A DNA stretch of 64,000 bases from Blautia sp. An249. Lineage in GTDB: Bacteria; Bacillota; Clostridia; Lachnospirales; Lachnospiraceae. The first letter of the stretch is position 1. Each line of letters opens with the position of its first letter. Shown one piece after another: positions 35,464 to 45,400 of this stretch. Location: contig NZ_NFJL01000007.1 in the NCBI RefSeq assembly GCF_002159835.1, positions 118,007 through 182,006 on the forward strand, read 5' to 3'. The notes beneath the pieces were generated by a model. That model had not been told where the DNA came from and made no database searches. It worked only from the letters and a program-made list of their open reading frames with translations. Position numbers and translations under genes: made by a program.

Positions 35464-35946
35464 GTGAAGGTATTGGACAAAATTGTTATCAAAATTGAAA
35501 ACTATCTGTGTATTGGGACATTTATTATTATGCTTCTTTTAACATTTGCCAATGTAGTCTCCAGATTTGCGCTGCATATGGCTCTGTCCTTTACGGAGGA
35601 GATTGTGACGGGGCTGTTTGTGCTGGCTTCTCTGGCGGGCACGTCGGTGGCGGTCCGCAGCCAGGCTCATCTGGGACTGGACTTTGTCATTGGTTTTATG
35701 CCAAAAAAGGTACAGAAGATACTGGAGGTGGCAGCCACCATACTGGCAGTGATTCTGTGTGGGATCATGTTTTATTACGGCGTACAGATGGTGCGTCAGG
35801 AAATGTTTCTGGAACAGGTGACAGCTACTATGCAGTGGCCGGAGTGGATTTACGGTCTGACCGTTCCGGTTGGAGCAGGCGTACTGGTGCTGCGGTATGC
35901 GATTAGTCTGGTCAGCCAGATTTCCAGATGGAAGGAGGTAGGGTAA
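35464..35946 (+). CDS. dctQ: TRAP transporter small membrane subunit (DctQ family)
   Basis: A 160-residue protein with four membrane segments (about 13-33, 46-68, 84-104, 124-144). FANVVSRFALHMALSFTEEIV and GTSVAVRSQAHLGLDF match the DctQ pattern (LTFANVVSRFAL; SFTEEIVTGLFV). It forms the membrane complex with DctM. GTG 35464 is preferred because AGGAGG lies 7 nt upstream; an earlier in-frame ATG-like start at 35416 would fall inside the terminator hairpin. The stop abuts the dctM start. Confidence 0.85.
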   Translation: MKVLDKIVIKIENYLCIGTFIIMLLLTFANVVSRFALHMALSFTEEIVTGLFVLASLAGTSVAVRSQAHLGLDFVIGFMPKKVQKILEVAATILAVILCGIMFYYGVQMVRQEMFLEQVTATMQWPEWIYGLTVPVGAGVLVLRYAISLVSQISRWKEVG

Positions 35947-37230
35947 ATGATAAATACGTCTCTGCTTTTATTCGGAATCTTTGTGATTCTGTTAATCTGC
36001 AACATTCCCATAGCCGTTTCTCTGGGGATTGCCAGTGTAGTTACCATTCTGGTGACGGGACTGCCCATTGAGATGTTTCCGATTAATGTATATTCGGCAT
36101 CCAGTAAGTTCGCGCTGCTGGCCATTCCGTTTTTTATTCTGGCCGGAAATATTATGGAGAAAGCCGGAATCTCGGAAAAACTGATTACCCTGGCAAAGGC
36201 CTGTGTGGGACACAGAAAGAACGGGGTTGCCCTGGTCTGCGTGATTGTTTCCTGTTTCTTTGCGGCGATTTCCGGTTCCGGTCCGGCGACTGTTGCTGCT
36301 CTGGGAGTTATTTTGATTCCTTCCATGGTGAAAGAGGGGTACCCGGTCAGTTTTGCTACGGCTCTGATGGCGGCCGGAGGAGCTATCGGCGTCATCATTC
36401 CGCCCTCGGTTACCTTTATTGTGTACGGATCCAGTTCCGGAGCCTCCATTGCAGAGATCTTTATGGCAGGAGTTATTCCGGGACTTATGATGGGAGCGGC
36501 CCTGATTGGCGCGACCTTATTCTGTGCAAGAAAATTTGAGTTAAAGAAAACCGAGAAAGCCAGTGGAGCTCAACGCTGGGCGGCCTTTAAAGATGCGATC
36601 TGGGGTCTTTTAATGCCGGTGATTATCCTGGGCGGTATTTACTCCGGAATCTTTACGCCTACGGAGGCGGCGGCCGTATCCGCTGTATACGGACTGATAG
36701 TGGGAATCTTCGTTTATAAGAAACTGAAAATCAGGGAACTGGGAAAGATGATAGTAACGTCCGGAAGTCAGACAGGGGTTGTTATGTATGTGATTATTGC
36801 AGCCTCCCTGTTTGCATGGGTGATTTCCGTAGACGGAATTGCCTCGGACATCGGAGACTGGCTGATGAATGTAACCCATGGAAATCTGTGGGCCTTCCTT
36901 TTGATTACCAACATTATTCTGCTGATCGCCGGCTGCGTGATGGATGCAACTTCCGCCCTCTATATTTTTATCCCCATTTTACTGCCGGTAGCCACGGACA
37001 TGGGATACGATACGGTAGCCTTTGGTATTCTCATGTGCGTAAACCTGGCCATTGGCCTGGTAACGCCGCCGGTGGGGGTGAATTTATTTACCGCCTGCAG
37101 CATTTCAAAACTTACTATTAAGGATACCTTTAAAGACGTAGTCCCGATTATTGTATCCCTGATAGTGGTGCTGCTTCTGGTAACTTATATTCCGCAGATT
37201 TCCCTGCTTTTGCCGAATCTGCTGAACTAG
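35947..37230 (+). CDS. dctM: TRAP transporter large permease subunit (DctM family)
   Basis: A 427-residue, strongly hydrophobic protein with about 11-12 membrane segments, the Na+-coupled permease of the TRAP system. Family motifs seen: AIPFFILAGNIMEKAGIS, FFAAISGSGPATVAALG, AAGGAIGVIIPPSV and GLVTPPVGVNLF. It starts immediately after dctQ, so the two are translationally linked, and uses GGAGGTAGGGTAA as its ribosome region. Confidence 0.94.
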   Translation: MINTSLLLFGIFVILLICNIPIAVSLGIASVVTILVTGLPIEMFPINVYSASSKFALLAIPFFILAGNIMEKAGISEKLITLAKACVGHRKNGVALVCVIVSCFFAAISGSGPATVAALGVILIPSMVKEGYPVSFATALMAAGGAIGVIIPPSVTFIVYGSSSGASIAEIFMAGVIPGLMMGAALIGATLFCARKFELKKTEKASGAQRWAAFKDAIWGLLMPVIILGGIYSGIFTPTEAAAVSAVYGLIVGIFVYKKLKIRELGKMIVTSGSQTGVVMYVIIAASLFAWVISVDGIASDIGDWLMNVTHGNLWAFLLITNIILLIAGCVMDATSALYIFIPILLPVATDMGYDTVAFGILMCVNLAIGLVTPPVGVNLFTACSISKLTIKDTFKDVVPIIVSLIVVLLLVTYIPQISLLLPNLLN

Positions 37231-37255
37231 AAATGAAGAAGGAAAGGATACGCGT

Positions 37256-39130
37256 ATGAATGGTAAATTAATTTTAGGATGTGTGGCGGATGATTTCACC
37301 GGAGCCAGTGATGCAGCCTCCTTCCTGGTGAAAGCAGGAATGAAAACCATGCTGTTTAATGGTGTGCCCCGTGACATGGAGAATCTGAATGCGGACGCGG
37401 CAGTAATTGCCTTAAAGACCAGAACCGACGAGACACAAAAGGCGGTTCAGGATTCTCTGGAGGCAGTGGAGTGGTTTTTGAAACAGGATACGGAACACAT
37501 TTACAGTAAATACTGCTCCACGTTCGACTGTACGCCCCAGGGAAATATCGGCCCCATACTGGACGCCATTTTAGACAGATGCCAGGAGAAAGCCAGTATT
37601 TTATGTCCGGCGCTGCCTGTAAACGGCAGGACGGTAAGGAAGGGGAAGCTTTATGTAAACGGAGTTCCCCTGGATGAAAGTCCCATGAAGAATCACCCCC
37701 TGACCCCCATGTGGGACGCCAGAATCTGTAAGCTGATGGAAGGGCAGAGCAAATACCCCTGTATCGAACTGCCAAAAGAAATTTTACAGAAATCAGAAAA
37801 AGAGATTCAGGATTATATAGAAGAAAAAAGCAGAGGATATGAGAAATATTATCTGGTTCCCGATTATGAGAAGGATTCGGACGCAGAGAAACTGGCCCGG
37901 CTGTTCGGGGATATGAAAGTCTTAAGCGGCGGTTCCGGGATTCTGACAGAATTGGGAAAAAAATACCTGGGCGGCCAGGGAAAAAGGGACATTCCCCCTT
38001 CTTTCACAAAGGGAAGAGGGATTATCCTGGCAGGAAGCTGTTCCAGCGCGACTTTGGAGCAGATTCAGGTCTACCGGCAGTCAGGAAAATATGACTATAA
38101 GCTGGATCCCCTGAGCCTGCTTGACAAGAAGGATACCACAGAAGAGATATGGGACAGAGTTCTGAAAGAAAGCCGGGGAAGGGACATACTGATTTACAGT
38201 TCCGATACCCCTCAGAAGGTGAAACAGATGCAAAGTTACGGGAAAGAAAAGGTGGCAAAGGTCATTGAAACTGTTCTTTCAGATTTGGCATGGCTAGCCA
38301 GAGAAGCCGGATTTACCAGAATCATCGTGGCCGGCGGAGAAACTTCCGGGGCGGTAACGAAGAGGCTGGGATACGAGGCCTGTCTGATAGGGGAAAGCAT
38401 TGCGCCGGGCGTCCCGGTAATGGTACCCCAGAGAAATTCCCATCTGAGGCTGGTACTAAAATCCGGGAATTTCGGACAGCCGGATTTCTTCCTGCGGGCG
38501 TTGGCACAGACAGAAGAAAAGAATCCGGAACTGGAAAGAAAAACAGAGGAAGCCTTATGGGCGGCCCACAGCCTTTTCGGACGGGGGAAGACGGCAGGCT
38601 CCACAGCCAACATCAGTTTTCGTCACGGGGATTTTGTCTATATCAGCGCCAGCGGCACTTGTTTCAGCACATTAAAAAAAGAAGAATTTTCAGTGATCGA
38701 TCTGGAGGGAAATCATGTGGCAGGGCCGAAACCCAGCAAAGAATTCCCCCTGCATCTGAAACTGTATCAGGAAAAGAATGCCGGGGCGGTAATACACACC
38801 CACAGTTTCTATTGTGCTCTGTGGTCCTGCCTGGAACATGAAAATCCTCAGGATGTGATACCCCAATACACGCCTTATCTGAAAATGAAGGTGGGAACCA
38901 TCGGGTTAATTCCCTATGCCCCGCCCGGCAGCCGGGAGCTGTTTCAGGCCTTCGGGGAAAAGATAAATGACAGCGACGGGTATCTTCTGAAAAACCATGG
39001 GCCTGTGGTGGCAGGAAAGGATATGATGACGGCTTTTGCCGCTCTGGAAGAGCTGGAGGAAAGCGCAAAAATTGCCTGGTATTTGAGAAAGGAAGAAGGC
39101 GCGCAGCAGATACAGGCGGAGAAAAAATAA
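37256..39130 (+). CDS. Fused four-carbon acid-sugar kinase (DUF1537) and class II aldolase
   Basis: A 624-residue bifunctional protein. Residues 1 to about 420 are a DUF1537/OtnK-type kinase: VADDFTGASDAASFL at the N terminus and nucleotide-site AGGETSGAVTKRLG near 360. Residues about 425-624 are a class II aldolase/adducin domain: ISFRHGDFVYISASGT, zinc-site HTHSFYCALW and LKNHGPVVAG. Separate OtnK and OtnC proteins phosphorylate a 3-keto four-carbon acid and then decarboxylate it to dihydroxyacetone phosphate; here both activities are joined, so product may pass between domains. The preceding dehydrogenase gives the first oxidation. No isomerase gene is present. Exact substrate (threonate, erythronate or other) is undetermined. 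Confidence 0.88.
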   Translation: MNGKLILGCVADDFTGASDAASFLVKAGMKTMLFNGVPRDMENLNADAAVIALKTRTDETQKAVQDSLEAVEWFLKQDTEHIYSKYCSTFDCTPQGNIGPILDAILDRCQEKASILCPALPVNGRTVRKGKLYVNGVPLDESPMKNHPLTPMWDARICKLMEGQSKYPCIELPKEILQKSEKEIQDYIEEKSRGYEKYYLVPDYEKDSDAEKLARLFGDMKVLSGGSGILTELGKKYLGGQGKRDIPPSFTKGRGIILAGSCSSATLEQIQVYRQSGKYDYKLDPLSLLDKKDTTEEIWDRVLKESRGRDILIYSSDTPQKVKQMQSYGKEKVAKVIETVLSDLAWLAREAGFTRIIVAGGETSGAVTKRLGYEACLIGESIAPGVPVMVPQRNSHLRLVLKSGNFGQPDFFLRALAQTEEKNPELERKTEEALWAAHSLFGRGKTAGSTANISFRHGDFVYISASGTCFSTLKKEEFSVIDLEGNHVAGPKPSKEFPLHLKLYQEKNAGAVIHTHSFYCALWSCLEHENPQDVIPQYTPYLKMKVGTIGLIPYAPPGSRELFQAFGEKINDSDGYLLKNHGPVVAGKDMMTAFAALEELEESAKIAWYLRKEEGAQQIQAEKK

Positions 39131-39142
39131 AGAGACAGAGGA

Positions 39143-39180
39143 AAAACAGCGGGAGAGACACTCTTTCGCTGTTTTGTTGT
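39143..39180 (+). terminator. Terminator of the acid-sugar operon
   Basis: AAAACAGCG (39143-39151) pairs with CGCTGTTTT (39167-39175), with AGAG/CTCT pairing inside the loop and a T-rich tail. Confidence 0.75.
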
Positions 39181-39212
39181 GGGCTCATGGTCGTTTCCGG
39201 TTTCTTTTACCC

Positions 39213-39254
39213 GGATCGTAAAAAAACAAACTTGTATCTAAAAAAAACAACTTT
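39213..39254 (+). promoter_or_regulatory. Tandem A-rich element upstream of giant hydrolase 3
   Basis: Two copies about 21 nt apart: GGATCGTAAAAAAACAAACT and TGTATCTAAAAAAAACAACT. They match the pair at 14498-14538 nearly base for base. The rest of the 39131-39470 gap holds the preceding terminator, a TTTTATCTAAATA stretch (39304-39316), a CGTGATAA direct duplication near 39325-39340 and very A/T-rich leader sequence with the small dyad CATGC/GCATG near 39426-39440. Confidence 0.6.
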
Positions 39255-39470
39255 CATTGGAAGATAGGAAAAGTCAGTTGAAAAAAATAAACAAATATAG
39301 TAATTTTATCTAAATATTTTTGCGTGATAACGTGATAATATAGGAAATAAAATGGGGGAAGTGTAAATTTATATAATAAAATTAGTAAATATATATAAAA
39401 TTAGTTTAAAAAATGGGGACTTATCATGCAAATGGCATGTTGAGTATAAAAAGGAAAAGGAGGAGGTAAA

Positions 39471-42400
39471 ATGAAAAAGCGAAGCCGGATATTGGCATGG
39501 CTTCTGGTGGGAACTTTAGTGGTTTCCAATGGAGCGCCGGTGCAGGCTGCCAGTCTTTCGGGCGATCTGGAAGAAGAGAAGTCCCAGGAAGAACTACTGG
39601 AAGAAGAGTCTCTGGATTCTTCTCTGGAAGAGGATTCTCAATTCTCAGAGGAAGAAGAGCCGGAAGAACTGGAAGCAGAACTCACAACAGACGACGGGGG
39701 AGACGGCCAAAATGCTCTGCAGGGCCCGGCAGAGCCACTGAACGGGACGTCAAGAGCCGGCACGGCAGAATCTGTCCTTGCATACGATATGGAGGTTGAG
39801 GACGGAAAGCTGAAAGATGCTTCCGGAAACCTGATGGACGGTACCCTGGTAGATCTGGACGAGGGGGATGTAAACACTTATAACGGTGTCTCCGTTCTGG
39901 ATCTGGATGGAAGCGGCTATGTGGAACTGCCGGAAGGCATTGTAAACGGAGAGGAGCTGACCGTGGATATTACGGCGGCCACGACGGTTGCAAATGCCCA
40001 GTGGCTGTGGACCCTGGGAGAGGATAACTGGAGTTATACCTTCTTTACGCCCTCGAATGGAGCACAGGATACCAAATTCACGATTTCAAAACAGACGCCG
40101 TATAACGGAACCGGAGCCTGGCAGACAGAGCAGAGCGTGGCTGTGGATGCGGCTGCCCTGGACGGTTCCTATCAGACCTATACCCTGGTCTGGAAAGAAG
40201 ACAGCCTGGCTCTCTATGTGGAAGGAGTAAAAGTAGGAGAGACAGAGCAGACCCACGGACTGATGAATGTGATGCCGGAAAGCAGCAGATCCGGATACAT
40301 AGGAAAATCCCTCTACAATGAAGATCCCCTGTTTAAGGGAAAAGTGGCAAGAGTGGATGTGTACAGCGGCGCATTAACGGATGAAGAAATCGGGGAAATG
40401 GCAGAAGGCGTGGACAAATCCGCTTATGTAAAAACCGACATTTATTCAGCAATGCTGGGAGAAAATGCATCTGCGGATGCAGTTACAGGAAATCTTTCTT
40501 TCCCGTCTCAGGTGGATGGTTCAGAAATTACCTGGAGCGTTCAGGAAGGCCAGAATGTAGTGGCTTCGGACGGAACCATTACCCGTCCTCAACAGGATAC
40601 TACAGTGGAAGTAACCGCGTCTTTCCAGGTAGATGAAGAAGAAGTGACAGAAACATTCCGGATTACAGTAAAACCAGTGAATCAGGAAGAAGTGGAAGAA
40701 CTTGCAAAGGAACTGACCCTGCCCTATTCCACAGAAGAAGGCAGTGAAGTATATGGAAATATCACTTTGCCCGAGACAGTAAATGGCAAAGGAAGTGTGA
40801 CCTGGGAGACGGATCATCCGGAGATTGTGGATGTAGAAAGCCATGAAAATGATGGCGCTTACGCAGATATTCCCACTCCGGCCGGCGTAGTTACCAGACC
40901 GGATAAAGATACAGAGGTAACCATGACTGCGACAGTAACTATGGGAGAGGCCAGCGTACAGAAGGATTTCACTTTTACGGTAAAGGCGGCGCCGGAAGAA
41001 CTGGATCCCTGTGAAGCTTATTTGTTCGCCCATTTTACCGGAACGGAAAACAATGCATCTGTGGAGCAGATATACTTTGCAGGCAGTGAAGACGGCAATC
41101 ACTGGAAAGACTTAAACGATCGTCAGCCTGTTCTCACTTCTGAGATCGGAGATAAAGGTGTCCGGGATCCGTTCCTGGTTCGTTCGGCAGAAGGGGACAA
41201 GTTCTATCTGATTGCCACCGACTTAAGTATTTACCACAGGGGCGGCTGGGGAAATGCACAGGCAACCACCACAGGCAGTACGGATTTAGTGGTGTGGGAA
41301 TCCACCGACCTGGTAAACTGGTCTGAACCCTGGCTGGCGGACGTGGCGTCCCGGATTCCGGGAGCGGGCTGCGCCTGGGCGCCGGAAGCCTTTTATGATG
41401 AAAATACGGGAGAATATGTGGTGTACTGGGCAACCGGATCCGATGAGAGCAACGATCTGGGCGACCGGATGAATGTGTATTACGCAAAGACCAGAGATTT
41501 CCGTACCTTTACGGAGCCGGTGAAGTGGATTGACCGGCAGAATTCCATTATTGATACTACTATGATTCAGGCCAACGGGAAATACTACCGGGCTTCCGGA
41601 GACGGACAGATTACGATTGACGAAAGTGATTCCATCTTCGGGGAGTGGAAAACCATCAGTACCTTAAAAGACATCTTCAACACCGACCGGTACAGCGGCG
41701 CCAAGCTGGAGGGGCCGGAACTCTTCCTGTATAACGAAGCAGACTGGGAAGTGGATGAAGAAGGAAATCCAGTGGAAACCTGGGGTCTGATGTGCGACCA
41801 GTATTCGGAAAGCAAGGGGTACCTGCCTTTCAGAACCACGAATATCGCGGATACCACCACAGATTCCTGGAGAACGGCGGATGAAGTAAACTTCGGCTCT
41901 CTGAAGAAACGTCACGGAACGATTCTGCCCGTTACCGCAGAGGAATATGAGGCAATCCTGGAAGCCTACAGCAAGGACGCACCGGAAAATACCGATCCTG
42001 CGCAGGAAGATCCCATTGCAGAGTATACCTTTGAAGAAGGCGAGGGAGATCTGACTCTAAACGGAAAGGCAGCAATTAAAGAAGAAGGCGGAAACCATTA
42101 CCTCTATCTGGACGGCAGTTCGGGAACCTTTGCGGAATTTCCGGAGGGATTCCTGGATGGAAGAAATCAGATGACCATCTCCATGGATCTGATGACAGAG
42201 AGCACAAATGGAAATTTCTTTACCTTTGCCTTTGGCCGGGATACCAATGAGTACTACTTCCTGCGCCAGAGAGGAGACGAGCTGTACAGCGCCATTACTC
42301 AGAATACCTATTCCGGAGAAGCTTCTGTAACCGCAGAGAATATCAGTTATGGATCCGGAACCTGGAACAATGTGAAGATTGTACTGGATCAGGATCAGAT

Positions 42401-45400
42401 GAGAGTCTATGTAAACGATGTTCTGGTTGGAGAAAATCAGAAAACCTATGTGAAAGTATCTGAGCTGGGAGAAGACCTGAAGGCTTATCTGGGTAAATCT
42501 TTCTACAGCGCAGACGGCTATTTCAAAGGCGGATTTGACAACATTCAGATTTACAACCGGGCTCTGACAGAAGAGGAAATTACAGGGGCCCAGGAGGAAG
42601 TTCCCCTTCTGGCTTCCTATGACTTCAGTAAGACAGAAGGAACTACAGTGAAAGATCAGTCCGGAAAGGGCAACGACGGAGAAATCAGGGGCAGCAATTA
42701 TATTGTTGACGGAAAGAACCTGACCCTTCCCGGCGGCGCCAACGGCAGCAATGCAGCCTATGTGGAACTTCCGGGAAGCCTGTTTGCGGGAAAGAAGGAA
42801 CTTACCATCTCTGCATGGCTGAAAAATGAGACGGGAAGCGGCAACTATTCTGCCATGTTCTTCGGAACGCCGAAAAATCAGAATAATGTGTCTTCTCAGT
42901 ACTGGCTGTTAAATCCTAAAAACCCGTCCGGAACTTTAAAATCCGTTATTACCAACAGCGCAGATGAGAAGTATCCTTACAATACCGAGTATGGAATTTC
43001 ACCGACCAACAGCGCCCAGGGAATTAAGGGACCGGAAACAGACAGTGAATGGGGACTTTATACCACGGTACTGACAGAAGACAGCATTACTGCTTATTAC
43101 AATGGAGAAAAAGTGGGGACGGCAGCCATCCAGAATCCGGTATCCAATTTCGGTTCTGATCTGGTGGCCTATATCGGAAAATCCACTTATCCGGATATGT
43201 TCTACAAAGGGGGCGTCCGGGATGTGAAAGTCTGGGATGGTGTATATACCGATCAGGATGTGGAACAGTTATACGAAGATGCGGTATTTGATGTGGCTAT
43301 GGATACCCTTTCCTTCCGGGATGGAGATTCTGTATATTCCAGCCTGAAACTGCCGGAAACTTTAATCGGAAAAGTGGATGCAGTCTGGAGTTCCGGTAAT
43401 CCTGAGGTCCTGGCCAACGACGGTACGGTTACCCGTCCTGAACTGGGAGAAAAAGATGCGTCCGTGGATCTTCGGGTAAACTTTACCACAGGAACGCTGA
43501 AGAAAGAAGTCATTTATCATCTGACGGTGAAAGCTCTCAGTGAGGAGGAAATCGCCCAGAGCCTTGTAATTCCAAAATATATTTCCGAAAATCTTCCTTC
43601 TGAAATCAACGGAATGGAAGTAACGTATGAGTCCGATGATCCGAAAGTGATTGGAAAAGACGGAACCGTGACCTTCCCTGAAGCGGGAGAAGGAAGTAAG
43701 ACCGTTGCCATAACAGCTACAGTGGGAACAGTAGAGATAAAAGGCGAAGCAGAAGTGCTGGAAAAAGGCGGGGACGTGGTTACCTATGTGACTAAAGGCG
43801 GCGACCTGCTGGCTTATGCAGACAGCCGGAGATCCGACGCCCTGTTTGTGGCAGCGAAGAATGCAGAAGGAAATTATGAAGAATTAAACAAAGGAAAAGC
43901 CATCCTCTATGTGAAATGGCAGGGAGATCAGAAAGTAGAAGAGAACTGGCAGATGGGTTCCCCGGAATTCTTCCGGTTTGAGGACGGAAGCCTGGGTGTG
44001 ATCGCCTCTGCAAACAATGGAGAAAACGGAGTTTACATCTGGAATTCCAAAGATACGGTAAACTTTGAAAATCAGAGATACCTGACTCTGGCAGAGACAG
44101 GCACACAGGTACAGGATCCTTCTCTGGTCTATGATGCGGCAACCCAGAACTATAAGATTTTCTGGCAGGATCAGAACGGCGGAGCTTATGTCTCTGTTTT
44201 CGAGAGTCTGGAAAACGGATCCAAACCAGAAGTAACCTATACGGCTTATATTACCGAAGAGAAGCCGGATGGAGAGCTTCCCGAAGAAGCCGTAGCAGAA
44301 GAAGCCGGCGGATTTTCCATGTCCGCAGCGGAATACGAACTTTTCCAGAAGAAATACGGAACCCTTCATAACACAGGCGTAGACTCCGTGGAAGTCTCTG
44401 TGGAGGAAGGAGAAGAGCTGAATCTGCCGGATACTGTGACGGCACATTACAGTGACGGAACAGAGAAGAATCTGGGAGTGAAATGGGACGAAGAAGCATT
44501 AAAGGAGATTGATACTTCCGAAAGCGGCACTTATACCATCGAAGGAGAAGTGCAGCAGGATGCGTTCAGCTATCCCTTTATTGCAGAGCGTGCCGATCCC
44601 CATGTTTTCTACAATGAAGACGACGGCTATTATTATTCCACCGGTTCTTATTATCCGGTAAGTGATCCGCAGACCTGGGGCTTTTATGCAGGAGACTGCT
44701 ACCGGGCTATCGGAATCCGCCGGGCAAAGACACTGGGAGGACTGCAGAGCGCAGAAGAACATCTGATGTTTGACCCGGATAATGATCCAGACGCACAGTG
44801 GGGAACTTTCCTGTGGGCGCCGGAATTCCATAAAATCAACGGAACCTGGTACTGTCTGGTAGGAGCCAGCAGAGGAAAGAAAGCGCCGGGACAGTACGGG
44901 TGGTGCAGTAATTCCGTTCTGATCCCATACATCGGCGACGGAGACGACAGCACTTCCCTGGAAGAAGACATTCAGGCAGGGGGCATGCTGGATAAGAATC
45001 AGTGGGGCGATCCCATCGTTCTGGAAGGCGCGCCGTCCTTCGACGTTTCTTACTATGAAGATGAAAACGGACAGGGATACTACGTTCTGCCCAATACCCC
45101 CGGAGGAGCCCAGATTTCCATTGTAAAAGCCAAAAGTGAGGGCGTTCCTCAGTTCGATGGGGAAAAAGTGATGGTAAAAACCATTGAATTCCCGTGGGAA
45201 TACGGGATCTATGAAGGCTCTGTCTCTGCCTCCAATCCGGAAGGTACGGATCAGGGAGTTGTGGAAGGACCTTACTTATTCTCCTACGGAGATAAGGTGT
45301 ATATTTCTTATTCCGGAGCCACAGTGGATAAATACTACTGCCTGGGACTGATGGTGGCAGATAAGGGAAACGACATCATGGATCCGGACAGCTGGACCAA

